This document shows positions 1-12,645 of a stretch of DNA of 64,000 nucleotides, piece after piece. Each line of letters opens with the position of its first letter. The first letter of the stretch is position 1. Under the pieces are notes generated by a model. It was not told where the DNA came from and searched no databases. It saw only the letters and a list, made by a program, of their open reading frames with translations. The stretch is from the NCBI GenBank assembly GCA_902702965.1, contig CACRXP010000388.1, positions 472,321 through 536,320 on the forward strand. Reading direction: 5' to 3'. The position numbers and the translations under genes were made by a program. The stretch comes from Spirometra erinaceieuropaei (taxonomy: Eukaryota > Platyhelminthes > Cestoda > Diphyllobothriidea > Diphyllobothriidae).

Positions 1-762
1 ACTCGAGTGATTTGCTGACAGCGTAAGTCTACTGGACTTCCGTAAAATCATCGATGTTCACCATATTCTGATGTAAGGACTATATTCGCATGTGTCTTTA
101 GGGTTAACTGGCGTTTAAACAATTTTCTGAGCCCTTAGTCATATGTAAGTGGCGTTCGCAGATGCGTTCACTTTGGAAATGGAGCTACCGTCTGGACCTC
201 ACAAGCGATTATATGGTGACGAAAAATCTATGGTCGGGAAGCATAATCGAAGGAGACAAGATGGACTAAAACCTGGGCCTCTGGATCCAGTGGCAAGACT
301 AGGCTCGACGACCAACTAGACTATAGTCCATACCCCAAATATTTCTGGCCTGGGGTCGGGCTGTGGATGGCTCACGATGACAAAAGAGCTAAAACGAGTC
401 TGATCGGTTCGGAAATCAGGTTGCCCCGGCACCTCTGAAACGAACCCTAAAATGGTTTGTTCAAGAATCATTTGGTTTCTCTCCTAAACGGTCGTGGGAA
501 TATTTCATTTTTCCAAGAGGAATGAACACTTAAACAGGGCGCTTTAAGCACTTTCCTGTGAATATATCTTAGATGGATAAATCCCCAGACATCATAAAGC
601 TAAGACATTTTGGAGCTCACACAATAGAACTCAACTGCAATCTGCTGGCCTCCAAAAGCTCGCGCAAAACCCAAAAAGTGCACGAGAACTTAACAATGTT
701 GAGAGGAGATTTAACAAGGCAGCGCCGTTGTACAAAGCACAAATCCCAACTCCCCCTTTTAC
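1..762. other. No supported gene; downstream flank of the exon series at 763-1538
   Basis: I see no repeat or gene I can name in the first 570 bases. On the minus strand the frame of the upstream exon stays open from 762 to about 631, but a plausible GT donor at 761-762 argues this part is intronic. Further exons of that gene would lie toward or beyond the window edge. Confidence 0.4.
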
Positions 763-1538
763 AAAATTTTTCTGCAGAGAAAGAGATCGACAGGGATCGT
801 GGCCGTGAAGCCTCAACAGGCCAAGGAGGGCGTACACTTCCAGCGCGTACAGACCGGAGGCGATCTGTAGATCGGTTAGTATTTACACCTGCAGTGGCGG
901 CTGGTTTAAGCGGTCTCTGTGACTGACATCCAGTTCCCGGGCTTGGTAATTGGCTGCATTACTGACCAATGAGCAGGCAGCCTTCAGCGCCTCAGTATAC
1001 TCCGCGGGCGTGAGGATAGGGCCCAACTGGGGGGTGAGGAGAGCCGTGTGCAGCAGTTGAAAGGTATTACCGCGAAGGACGGAGACGGCACGCGGAGAAC
1101 AAGCCATGTCCACGTAGGGCGTCGTGGGGGAGAGACCGAAGGCCAGGTACCGGGACAGCGCACTGATGTTGGTTCCGCCAGAGGTAGCAGAGATGGGGAG
1201 GAGAGAGTAACCGCCGTTAACGAGCCCGAAAGAAGGCGACACGAGTGCTGAAAGCAGGAGCTGCTTCAGCTCTGAGTGTGTTATCTGCACAGCATGCGGG
1301 AAAAGGAAAATTTAGAACGGCAGATGGGCTTACGGGGTAAATGACACCTACAGATGTGGTATCACAGAGCAGTATGACAGGCTACAGGAAGGACGCACAA
1401 CCCGCACCTGGACTAAGTGAATGAACGACCCGAGTACCTTATCTAGCAACGCATACACAATCAAAGGGGGGATCCGCAAGACAGTAGTTGCCATAAGCAG
1501 AGTCACACAACCGTGTAGTGCAACCGAAGAACTCATTG
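763..1538 (-). CDS. Partial multi-exon gene, unrecognised probable helical-repeat (HEAT-like) protein
   Basis: Three consecutive minus-strand exons join in one frame: about 1538-1438, then 1284-889 (132 codons, phase 0 at both ends), then 864-763 (34 codons). The central exon is preceded by a pyrimidine tract ending in GTGCAG and followed by a GTGTAAAT donor. Read through, the second splice meets TAA at once, so an intron is needed; the candidate intron at 865-888 is only 24 nt and contains TACTAAC. The product is rich in Leu and Ala with amphipathic segments (for example LHGCVTLLM and YALEVYALLGLLRL), which suggests an alpha-solenoid, but I do not recognise the family. The 5' end of the first exon is the least certain boundary. 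Earlier and later exons are missing or lie outside the window. The interpretation rests on splice-phase agreement and composition. Confidence 0.55.
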
Positions 1539-1715
1539 CTTAGGTTGGAATCTCTACAGCAACCGTGATCCATAAGGCACGTGAACGCGACAGACGTTGC
1601 CACGCGCGTGCGGTACCAAGGGCATGCACGTGAATCAGATTCTAGTGAACCAGGCTTGCGTAACATCTACTGCGCTGTCCCCTGCTCCACCCACCTTACT
1701 CTAATGACAAGACAA

Positions 1716-1960
1716 CTAGAGAAGTTCGCTGGCACAGCGGCTCATAAAGCCGAACATCCCGTCTACGCGGACCAAGCGCGACCCGGTTTTCGCCACGTGC
1801 ATCAGGCCACTATAAGGTCGGATCTTCTCCCACATGCGTGAGACTGCTAGGAAGGCCGTAGTAAGGCAACGTTGCAGACCGCTCGTCCCCCCCCCCCTCC
1901 AGTTTTGAAAAGAAGCGAGGTACCCTGTCAGTTGGCAACCTTCCAAGCAACGACTCTTGC
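1716..1960 (+). repeat. Diverged copy of dispersed repeat D
   Basis: This stretch resembles 28150-28350. Both carry a TCTACGCG...GCGACCC block, and both end in a CTGTCAG(T/C)TGGCA motif followed by TTCCA. Similarity is patchy, so the limits are approximate. The family is also seen at 17640-17800 and 19270-19660, always on the + strand. Confidence 0.35.
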
Positions 1961-1977
1961 TCCTTCCTAACAGACTT

Positions 1978-2968
1978 TAAGTAGATGGGCTAACTCATGA
2001 AATGTCAACCGAAATTTCGAAGTGCGTTCTCGTTTCGAAAAGATTAATTAAGTAGGGTTGTAAAGCTAGTCATCATGTTGCATAATTCTATAATGATCCA
2101 GTTACCTCAGGGTGCCTTCTTTCGAACGTACTTATTACCGACTGAAGTATACCCTGCAAAAAATGACTACTTACGTAGCATGCAATCTTCCCATTTATTT
2201 TCTATGACCTCAAAAGTTCAATTATATTTAATGAAGAAATGCTTTAAAATATTCATCCTTTTGCTCATTCGGTAGAAAATCACGTCTTCTTCCAATTTTA
2301 TACTTGAACGAAGAGTACAATTCGGTTTTAAAAAAACTTTTCTAATTCCCAAATAATTCTGAAACCGACCTGCAGTTATACTTGCATTAAGGGCTTCAAA
2401 AATACAAGCCGTATATTTTCCGTGTACGGAAAACCGTACATTTCTCTACGATGTTAAGAGGAGACCATATGGGGTTCATAAAGTTAAGCAAAGGATTTAA
2501 GCAATATGATTAACTTTACAAGCCACATTGGTAAATGCAGATACATTAACTTTTATGAACGGCCGTTTCACGGTATTAAAAAATCTCACAATTAGAAAAG
2601 TTTTTTTAAAACCGAATTATACTCTTCGTTCAAATATAAAATTGGAAGAAGACGTGATTTTCTACCGAATAAGCAAAATAATGAATATTTTTAAGCATTT
2701 CTTCATGAAATATAATTGAACTGTTGAGGTCATAGAAAATCAATGGGAAGATTGCATGCTACGTAAGCAGTCATTTTTTGCAGGGTATACTTCTTGCATG
2801 CAGTCGGTAATAAGTACGTTCGAAAGAAGGCACCCTGAAGTAACTGGATCATTATAGAATTATGCAACATGATGATTAGCTTTACAACCCTACTTAATTA
2901 ATCTTTTCGAAACGAGAACGCATTTCGAAATGTTGGTTGACATTTCATGAGTTAGCCGACCTGCTGTA
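1978..2968. mobile_element. Palindromic TA-flanked element, copy 1 (full length)
   Basis: A 991-bp element whose left arm (about 1978-2350) is repeated in inverted orientation at about 2590-2968. Matching landmarks include CATGAAATGTCAACC near the left edge and its complement near the right edge, and the CCTGCAAAAAATGAC block in both arms. A loop of about 240 bp contains a smaller palindrome around GTGTACGG. The ends lie at TA dinucleotides, and the terminal consensus across copies is TACAGTRGGTG. It has no transposase frame, so it is non-autonomous. TA boundaries and CAGT-type ends suggest Tc1/mariner-type mobilisation, which is inference. Confidence 0.8.
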
Positions 2969-3557
2969 AGTGCGTCAGATCCATTATAGTTAGGAAAGCG
3001 CTTAAGTGCTGTGGGGATGGATTCCTCAGTGTTGACCTTACTTTCCCTTTTCTCTCCCATGCACCACTTGTTTGGTTATCGTCCCTCCGCCAACCAGTGA
3101 AGAATTTTGACGTCTGTCAGTCAGCCTTTGCTCACACCTGACTCACTGAAGTTATCAATCGGCGTTCTATGGATACTGACGCACACTGCCAGTTGGTAAA
3201 CTTGTCGTACTGCAATAGCTTCGACGGATTCTCGGAGAAAGTGGCTTTCCACGTAACTATGTCAACCAGCTGGTTTCCCTCGATGTCGTTGTCTATATGT
3301 GATGGCTTAAATCAACTGTGCTCATTAAGCCGACAAATATGACGCAAGTATTTGTCTTCATTCACCTCATCAACTATGAACGCTGATGCATATTTACACT
3401 GTAACGGCGTATTTGGATGCGTTGCCCCGAACCCCAATTCCTTCGATGGACTAGTGGTAGTTAGAGCTTCGGCGGAAGTAATATCATTAGTGGTAGCAAT
3501 AGTAGTAATAGCATTAATAGCAATGACAACAGGAGTAGTAGTAGTGGTGGTGGTGGC

Positions 3558-3607
<50 letters not shown>

Positions 3608-3608
3608 C

Positions 3609-3645
<37 letters not shown>

Positions 3646-5969
3646 ATATTAGTATTAATGCAATACCTTCAACGAGTGCTCGGAGTGAATGGCCAACTGA
3701 ACATTTTTTTCATCCGGTGCGTGCGAAAATCAGACGCGAAACCAAATCCTACAGCCCCAAACTGTGCTTCAGAAGTCGTCAGCCGCCTTCTCACACCACT
3801 TGGAGCTTGGGTTGCACGCTGACCAGAAACAACTATCAGGTGTCAAGTAATGATGCCGAAAAATACACCGTCACGCATGGAACGTGTGGAGTGGTTTATC
3901 GGATTTGATGCTGATGCGGGCAAGACGACTACGTCGGAGACACTAGGAGACTGCTTCGGACGCTGATGGCCGAGCACGCAGCAGCAACGACGTCAGTCCC
4001 CAGGTCGCGCCTCTCTAGACGGGACACAGTCACACTTTCAAGTTCGATCAGGCTGGAATTCTCGCGAGTGCGTGAGCCTTGAGTTTTCTGAGTGGTGGTC
4101 CTCCACCTCGCGGTGGATTAACAAGCACAACGTCCTCACCTTCCACATTCAGTGCTGGGACCCTGCCTGGTCAGGGTAATTAGCCAGTTGCGCGCAATCA
4201 AATCATTTATTGCACCAAATGTAACCCTCAGCTATGATTGCGGGAGACGCTAATTTTGCTCGGCGTGCGATGACGCAACAACTGCGTCCTCTAAATACTG
4301 CAACCTCTGGGCATCCACTACACTTATATGATGTGTCTGGTGATAGGTTTGACTGCGAATCCGAAAGATCTGGTGGATAAAGTTCCAGCTCCAGCTACCG
4401 CGTCTCTCTTCTACAGTTTGAGGATTGCGACTGACTTCTCATGATTTGCGCAATCTCCGTTGAAATTGTAGATCCCGCTCCGTGCGTACGTTTAAAACAT
4501 TCGAATCTGGCGATCCGGAAGGCCATATAAAAAACGCTTACGGCGCATAGCGTGTATGCCGCACAGCCTTGACAAAACACTAGACTGCCGTCAGGCGCTC
4601 TGTAAACAAAATGCTGGAGTCGTGCAGACGCTAAGGGATACAAAACAGTCCTTTTTTAGCCCTGTCCTGTGTGTGCACTTTGTGTGTGTGTGTGTGTTGG
4701 AGGGCTGGCGTCTGTAGTCGATCCTCAGTGAGTGGGTGGTGGCCCGCCTGAGCCCCATCGTGATGGCGACGCACTCAGCCTGCTGTGACCTCTACATCTC
4801 GATCACCCCGCGAATCTCAACAACTACGCCAACCGGCAAAACATGCGCCTCGGGGAAGGGGGGAAGGCTTTGTGAGAAACGTGATCATCACGTCGGCAGT
4901 AATGTCCTCCAGACAGGTCCTGCAAAACGCATTGCACCCGTCGAGAAAAGGAGACCTGTCAGTCCAGTCGCAGACCATGCATTCTTCACCAAATTATGTC
5001 GCCTTTTACAAATACCTACAGCAGTCATGGTCGAGGGTGTAGTCCAAACACCACAAGCGGAATAAAAGCGCACTAGCCCGCAAAAAGGTAAGACAACTGC
5101 ATGAGGGATCTGTCCTGTGCAGTGGAGACCAGAGGACGGGCGCGCTGACACAGACTAACAGCTCCTCCACACCAGCCCTCTCTAATTTACTTCAACCACT
5201 TCTACGATTTGTCCCGTCGGTCATAAATTTCCTGACAGATGAGTACTCAAGTGTGTACTCTTGTTCTAACGCTCGAAGACCAATTGATCAGAGACTATGG
5301 AAACCCCGGGACGGCGGGCCCTGTATGTTGGCCTGGTTGCGATCTGCCCGACGCGTCACTGGGCGGCCGGTAGCGGAATGGCCTTCAGCGAAGGCTCTCG
5401 GACGAACCATGCAGGCTCATTTGGCATGGCAGGACTGCAATTTAGGAAACGTTTCTCTCCGGGCAATTTCTGGTAGTACTCGTTGTGCTAGGCTAGGTTT
5501 GCACATTCCTCTGAGTCCTTCTACGAGAGGAGAATAATGTAGGCTGGGGCGTTTTCTCCCAACAAATCTTGACGCATTTGAAAACTGATTTTTAGCCTGC
5601 GCAGGTTAGGTGAAACAGAATGGGGACAAGCATGTTTCTTTTGGAGGGCCATTGGTTTTGTTGCTTTTCAAAATCCGAATTCATAAATCCGTTCGATTTC
5701 ATGCCCCAAAAAGCAGTACTAAAGCCCGCAGGGAGTCATTTGTTTAAATGTGTCCATATTTCCCCGACATTTGCGAATACCCCATAAGCAACCACAAAAA
5801 GGCCCACCACCAAGTGGTCACTTCGATTTTCGGACAGATTATAAGCTACGATTTGTGTGGGCTAGTTTAAATCCATACGTAATTTAGAAGCGGAACGAGC
5901 AGAGCGTTAGCAGTTTGAGCAATATTTAATCCATTGGACCCAATCGTGAAAAACTCGGCGACCTCGTAG
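2969..5969. other. Mostly unrecognised sequence between a palindromic element and Helitron 1
   Basis: Besides the triplet array at 3485-3660 and a (GT)n run at about 4678-4697, I see no gene I can support. Short open frames on both strands at 4395-5151 lack convincing splice sites or domain similarity. Confidence 0.4.
3485..3660 (+). repeat. (GTA)n trinucleotide microsatellite
   Basis: A run of GTA/AGT triplets about 175 bp long, purest at 3560-3652. It is the same motif as the large array at 37597-44490 and creates a spurious poly-valine frame. Confidence 0.95.
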
Positions 5970-6849
5970 TCTATATATATAAAAATGGAAGGGTTTTTTT
6001 CTGTGTTATATCTAATCTCCGAAAGTACTGCACCAATTGCACTGAAATTTGGATACAACACAGCCAGCGCATAGGGCCGGATTTTTGTCTGTTCAATTTT
6101 GTAATTAGGCCGGTGGTATGCCTGTGATGGGTAAAAAACCGGATTTTTTCCGCCATAACAACGCCACCTGCTGCGGCCACTTGACCTACAGCCCCGCGGA
6201 CACAAGTGCGCCCAGACTGTGGCCACTTGACCGACATTCGCTCAAACGCACGTGCTCCGCCCGACAGCCGCGCCCATCCCACCACCCACCCTGCAGGCAC
6301 TTGAGCAGGCCCTCCACCCTCTCTGGGCCGATGCAGTATGGGCCGCCTGAGTTAACCACCCCTGGGGCAAAAAAACCAGGCAACACTTAGGCGCCACTTA
6401 AATTTGTCCCCCACAGTCCATATAATGGGGCCGTCACCGCTGCCTCGGGGATTATCTGGGATGAGGACTGGATGCAGTCAACACCAGACCCTCCCCCCCC
6501 CGCGCAACCCACATAATGGGGCTGTCGCCCAATGTCAGCTCAGTATTGTGCAGCCCGGCTTGCGGAAGCCCGGTTGCGGTCACGGCTACCGCGTTCTGCA
6601 GCTTCAGGCCTGCTTCGTTCACAACAGGATGAACACAGCCAGCTGGGAGTGGCGGAATGGCGCCAGCGAGGAACAGCAGACCAGCGTCAAACACGACTCC
6701 GTGTCCAGCATTCTCGCAGCCTGATGCTGTTGTAAACGACGGTAAGACAACAACCGTTGGAAGACTAATGATTTTAGGGTAAGGTGATACCATATATACC
6801 GGCAGTCGGAGAACGATTCCAGCGCAACATCCATTTACTTATCGGGATG

Positions 6850-7910
6850 GTGCCGATGGATATCACTTCAACGTTAAGATGATAACGCCAGTCAGTGACG
6901 AGGTAACGCACATGAAATGCAGCGCAATGAACTACAACTCCTTCCGACTTATGATTCGACAGAATGTAAGTAATCCCCCTTTTGAAATGCCGTCAATCGC
7001 TTAATCATTACAGTGTGGATATGTATGCAAAATTTGAAATTGAACGCCTGCTTCAGTGTCGCTTGAACCAGAATAAGCAGCGCTCTGAAGACTATATTTC
7101 TTTGCATGATGCAGTTGTAAACGAAGGTAATACAGATAACGTTGTAAGACTAACGCTTTTGTCGTCCACCTACACAGAGAGTCCACGCCATATGTTCGAG
7201 TACGCACGAGGTGCAATTGCTTACGTTTGTCAGTACGGACGATCAGACCTACTCCTTACATTCACACTCAATTCAGCTTGGGGGATGTTTATCAGCTCTC
7301 ACCTCCTGGGCTATCGACCGTAAATAGGTATGACACCACAGCACATGTTTTCAGGAAGAAACTGCAATCGCTGATGAACTTCATGGTGAAACACGAGGTG
7401 GTTGGGTCTGTGCGCTGTTGGATGTATTAGGTGGAACGGCAAAAGAGGGGACTGCTCCATGCACATATCCTGATCTGGCTCTATAACAAGATCGTTTCCA
7501 GCGAAATCGACTACGCAGTATGCGCCGAATTACCTGATATCGACGTCGACAATGATTTGAATGAAGTTGTGGGCTTTCAAAGGCATTGCCTATTACTCTT
7601 AAAATATACTGACCTACTGACCTAATATGATACATGGACCTTGGATGCACTGAATCCCAATTCTCCAACCCCCCCTCTCCCGACATGACAGACGGAAGTC
7701 CTTTATACCGAAAATGATTAGCGGAAGACATCGGCAAATTGGCAACCATACGAATGCGAATCGGTGACATAGAAGTCGGTAATCGCTGGGTTGTTTCATA
7801 TTCGCCTTTGCTTTTAAAAGCAAACGCAGCTCACATAAACGTGGAACACCGTAATTTTGGGAAATGAATTAGGTACACTTATAAGTACGTGAATAAAGGC
7901 AGCGGCATGG
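6850..7910 (+). pseudogene. Helitron copy 1 Rep (HUH) endonuclease remnant
   Basis: Frame fragments encode the Helitron replication initiator, the nuclease that nicks DNA in rolling-circle transposition. Visible pieces are the helical block with DMYAKFEIERL near 7016, a FTLNSAW version of the conserved FT(C)NP motif near 7260, the two-histidine motif HAH at 7458-7466 inside KRGLLHAHILIWL, and the tyrosine motif YKYVNKG at 7880-7900. Frames switch between blocks, and a TAG at about 7428 interrupts the segment before HAH. The segment rich in Cys and basic residues that follows HAH in copy 3 is largely decayed. It cannot encode an active protein as it stands. Confidence 0.8.
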
Positions 7911-8606
7911 CCGTTTTCGGCCTGCAACACGAAAGGAGATAAAGGGATGCGGACATACAACTCGATGAAATCGCACAGTATTGGGCTGGAATATGCGTCA
8001 ACAGCAACAAAGCCGTGTGGTGAATTCTTTCATTCCCCATCCATGAGCAAAGTCCAGGTGTTGTTCGCTTGCCTTACAGTTAAATAATGGGCAATGCGTT
8101 TACTTTACAGCTGCAAATATGCAAGGGGGTTGCCTTGGGTCCACCGGCAACAACATTAACTGCGACCTCCACGTTAAGCCAAAGTGACGCGTTTGCTAAA
8201 AAAATGCCGAATTCGAAAGTGCCTACGTATTACACAGGGAATGTGTGTAGAAAATCATCTGAACAGCGCAAACGAGGAGAGCGAGTGGACGGACACCCAG
8301 GCATACTCAAAGGAACTGCGATAAGCAGACTGCATACCGTGCGTCCCAATCTTACTTCGAATGGTGTTGGTGAATGTGCCACGTCCAACGTCTTTCCAGC
8401 AGTTGAAATCTGTCAATGGAGCTACGCATGCCACTTTCGGCAGTGCGTGTCAGGCTCTTCGGTTACTGGATAACGATCAACAGTAGGACGTGTGTATTAA
8501 TGACGCCTGCAACACGTCCCATCCACATCAACTTCATGCATTGTTTGCAGTCATATTAACCGTATTCTCTCCTTCATCTCCAACAGTTCTACGCGATAAA
8601 TAGAAT

Positions 8607-9300
8607 TTGCACATGGCTGAAGATACCTTCCGTCAACTATGCAAGGAAAATTCAAATGTGGCTTGCACAACAGGAATATACAGCGAGGCGTTACCACTGA
8701 TTGAGGAGATGTACGCAGAAATCGCGGACAAAGTTCTTAATCAACTGGGAATGTCACCGCAAAACCAATCCGTTGCTGCTTCGTTTGATGTGGATTGGGG
8801 CCATGAGCAAAATGAAACACGGTTCAACTTCTGCCATGCTTGCAATCAAACATTCACAAGCAACGACTAGAGCAGAATGACATTTACGATCAAATACTGC
8901 GGAATGTCAGTAACGGGGTTGGAGGAATCTCCTTCCTAGATGCGCCAGGATGGGCTGGCAAAACGTTCCTACTACGACCGATTCTGACGGCAATTCGATC
9001 CAATAAATGACATAGCCCTAGCACATGCATCCCCGGAATAGCTGCAAATCTGCTACCTGGCAGAAAGCCCGTTCATTCAGCTTCGAAATTGCAGTGAACA
9101 TGCAATTCCTGTAAACTTCCAAGTGCAACATTTCCAAAGCATCCTGCATGGGAAAAGTACTGCAGAAATGCAAACCTATTGTTTGGGATGAATGCGCAAT
9201 GGCTCACAAAAAAGCGCTCGAGGCCCCTGATCGAACACTGCAGGATTTGCGAGGAAACAGCAGACCACTTCCGATGCACTGCTACTGCCTGCAGGAGACT
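8607..9300 (+). pseudogene. Helitron copy 1 helicase remnant
   Basis: This is the Pif1-like SF1 helicase half of the Helitron protein. The start carries the MAEDTF block at 8610. Walker A reads GWAGKT at 8948-8965, one residue off the GTGKT of copy 2. Walker B is IVWDEC at 9178-9195, followed by a LQDLRGN block. Stop codons at 8868 and just after the Walker A block (TGA near 9008) interrupt it, and it ends before the later helicase motifs. Confidence 0.8.
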
Positions 9301-9350
9301 TCAAACCACCAATGCCTCGATCGAAACCGGTTGCTCTTTACGAAATATAT

Positions 9351-10998
9351 TTGAACTTGCAAGACAGGATTTTGCTTGATTTTGCCGATAAGAACGTCAT
9401 AGGGATAATGGTTTTCATAAGGGCACACGTTTCCAGGCCAGTCGACAGACGTAATCGTCAACATACAATTTTATGTATATAAAGAGGACTTTTCCTCTGC
9501 AAAATTAGCTTACACTTATGTTTTAGATCACGCTGAGTTACATATCGGCATTAAAATGCCGCGGACTACTTCATGATTTGCGGTGTTTTCAATCGATTGT
9601 CCATAAAGGCAGTTTCTGTATTATGTGTTTATTAAAACCTTCAAAGAAGATACTTCTTGAGGGCATTTATCGAAGTAGCGAATGTGTGGTCGGTTGAGTC
9701 ACGTGTGAACGCTCACCCGAACGTTCTCTAAAAATAACTTGTGTGTTAGCGAACTGGTTTCCACGGTTGGCACCAGACAAAAAATCAACTTTTATGTGCG
9801 AGGGTAAGTTACTCTCCTCTTAAAGAAAAACACGCTCAGATGTGTAACCGAAGTCTAGTACAGGTGCTGGCATAGAAAATTGCCCGAATATATGGCAACG
9901 TACATGTTCGCTGACATTTATGAACATTTTGTTTGATAAAATTGCGTGGACACATTTGCAGCACGAGAAAAGCGCATTTACTTGAAAGGGCTAAACGAGC
10001 GAGCAAAATGTCCAGCGTTTAAGTCGTCCGAAAATTCTCATATCAGTTTCTACCATTAAACAATTAGAGATTAACTGCATGCAATTATTCACGGCCTCCC
10101 GCTCTCTCCCCCTTTACTGACTCTCCATAAACTTTACTACTTCTTATTATCCCTCTCCCTCTATTCTCACACCCTGCTTGCGTGTGAAGACGAACATTAA
10201 TCGATTTCTCTAAACACTGACCTCTTTTACCCGATCCTTTCACATATAAATGTACTGGCCCAATGAGGATTTGTCGAAAGTGTACGTATGCTCACTAATT
10301 AACCTTCTGAATCCTTGCACGGGAATTTTCGCATTTCCGTAACATATTGCAGAACCCGTTTTTCAGAGCAGTCAATTAAGATGACTGTAGGCAACAAAAT
10401 ATTCACTGATAGTCCAAGGACACTTTGAAACTCTACGGATCCCACCGCCACCAAAAACCACACACTGCTCCTGCAGAAGAAGTGTCCTCTTCACACTCAA
10501 CGTGGCATGCTTGTGATTGAATCTGCTAATTTTATGCAGATTTCTTAGTCACCGACCGCCCTCTCGATATGTGACTTTGTGAAAACTTTGATTTTTGTGA
10601 CGTTTTTATCATCGAACTCAAGCGGTGTCCTCTATATATGAATCAACTACATCTCAAATAATACAAAGGGGAAAATTACAGGAAATTCACATGGAACTGT
10701 TTTGGAGTCTATAATCGTACAACAAGCACTTGGCTAACCGTCATACACCGTCTTACGCCCATTTATGGAGGTGGGTTAAAAGTAAACTGCAATAAGGGAC
10801 TATTTCATGTTTTGTTCGTTTTTTCGTTTTATTTACTCAGTTATTTGCATGGGCTGGCTTCACGTAATTCCAAAACCTTAATTCACTCATATGACACGAT
10901 TTTCTGAGCTTTCGATATTTCCGTTTTTCGTAAGAAAACTGTTATTTCTGAGGAAGGTTATATTTTTTCTAGCAATTGATTTGTTTCACTTAAGATCA
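9351..10998. other. AT-rich spacer between Helitron copies, nothing identified
   Basis: No repeat or gene is recognisable. A short perfect inverted repeat (AGAGGA...TCCTCT) occurs near 9483-9498. The sequence runs up to the A that precedes the TC start of Helitron copy 2. Confidence 0.4.
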
Positions 10999-11679
10999 TC
11001 TATATATCTAAAAATGGAAGGCTTCTTTTTCTGTGTTATATCTAATCTCCGAAAGTACTGCACCGATTGCGCTGAAATTTGGACACAACCCGACCCGCGC
11101 ATAGGGCCGGGTTTTTGGCTGTTCAATTGTGTAATTATGCCGATGGTACGCCTATGATGGGTAAAAAACCGGATTATTTCCGTCCAAACAACACCACCTG
11201 CTGCGGCCACTTGACCTATATCGCGCGCAGACACATGTGCGCCCAGATTGTGGCCACTTGACCGACATTCGCTCAAACGCACGTGCTCCACCCGACTGCA
11301 CTGGATGCAGTTAACATCAGCCCCACCCCCCCCGCACAACCTATATAATAGGGCAGTCACCCAGTCTCAGCCCAGTGTAGTGCAGCTCGGCTTGCGGAAG
11401 CCCGATTGCGGTCACGGCGACCGCGTTCTGCAGCTTCAGGCCTGCTTAGTTCGCAACAGAATGAGCAATACCAGCTGAGAGTGGCCGAGGAACAGCGGAC
11501 CAGCGTCCAACACGTCTCCGTGCTCAGCATTCACGTTGCATGATGCTGTTGTGAACGACTGTACGCCAAAAACCGTTAGAAGACTAACGATTTTAGGGCA
11601 AGGTGAAACCATATATACCGGCAGGCGGAGACCGATTTCAACGGCGTATCCACTTACTTTTCGGGATGGTGCCGATGGA

Positions 11680-12645
11680 TATCACTTCAACGTTAAGATG
11701 ATAAATCCAGTCAGTGAAGAGGTAACGCACATGAAATGCAGCGCAATGAACCACTACTCCTACCGAATTATGATTCGACAGAATGTAAGTAATCCCCCTT
11801 TTGAAATGCCGTAAATTGCTTCATCACTGCATTGTGGATATGTACGCAAAAATCGAAACTGAACGCCTGTTTTTCATTCGTTTGAATCAGATCAAGCTGC
11901 GCTCTGAAGGATACATTCCTTTGCATGATGCAGTTGTAAACGACGGTAATACAACTAACGTTGTAAGACTAACGCTTTTGTCGTCCACATACACAGAGAG
12001 TCCACGCCATATGTTCGAGCACGCTCGAGGTGCAATTCCTTACGTTGGCCAGTACGGACGTCCAGATCTACTCATTACATTCACATGCAATCCAGCTTTG
12101 GGGATGTTTATCAGCTCTTACCTCCTGGGCTATCGACGGTAAATAGGTATGACATCACAGCACGTGTTTTCAGGAAGACACTGCAATCGCTGATGAACTT
12201 CATGGTGAAACACGAGGTGGTTGGATCTGTGCGCTGTTGGATGTATTATGTGGAACGGCAAAAGAGGGGACTGCCCCATGCACATGTCCTGATCTGGCTC
12301 TATAACAATATCGCCTCCAACGAAATCGACGACGCAGTATGCGCCGAATTACCTGATATCGACGTCGACAATGATTTGCATGAAGTTGTGGCGAAGAATA
12401 TGATACGTGGACCTTGGATGCACTGAATTCCAATTCTGCAACCCCCCCCCCCCCTCCCGCGGCATGATAGACGGAAGTCCCTTATACCGTAAGAATGCGA
12501 ATCGGTGACATAGAAGTCGGTAACCACTGGGTTGTTTCGTATTCGCCTTTGCTTCCAAAAGCAAACGCAGCTCACATAAACGTGGAACACTGCAGTTTTG
12601 GGAAATGAATTAGGAACATTTATAAGTACGTGAATAAAGGCAGCG
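11680..12645 (+). pseudogene. Helitron copy 2 Rep remnant, best-preserved motifs
   Basis: The frame pieces include DGADGYHFNVKMINPVSEE near 11665-11720, an RIMIRQN block at 11770, DMYAKIETERL near 11840, LLITFTCNPA near 12070-12100, and the HUH motif HAH at 12277-12285 in a KRGLPHAHVLIWL context. The tyrosine motif NIYKYVNKGSDMAVF begins at 12615 with YKYVNKG at 12621-12641. All known Rep motifs are therefore present in order, but in different frames separated by shifts. One shift falls near 11808, where a TAA replaces the coding sequence kept in copy 3. A poly-C tract near 12443 marks another. Confidence 0.85.

Larger units (their letters stand above)
5970..9350 (+). mobile_element. Helitron copy 1, degenerate and 3'-truncated
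   Basis: The 5' end begins TCTATATATATAAAAATGG, matching the start of copy 2 at 10999 and the usual TC start of Helitrons. It then runs colinearly with copies 2 and 3 through an N-terminal segment, a Rep-like region and a Pif1-type helicase region. Similarity to copy 2 fades near 9350, before the end of the helicase, and I find no 3' hairpin with CTAG, so the 3' part is missing. Stops and frameshifts break every domain. The base before the 5' TC is G rather than the usual A. Confidence 0.85.

Noticed and set aside
1978..2968. CRISPR-like or bacterial attachment structure for the repeated palindromes
   Set aside because: There are no short direct repeats with spacers. The repeats are long inverted arms in an animal genome.
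3352..3822. 156-codon frame with a long valine run
   Set aside because: It is the (GTA)n microsatellite read in one frame; the flanks do not look coding.
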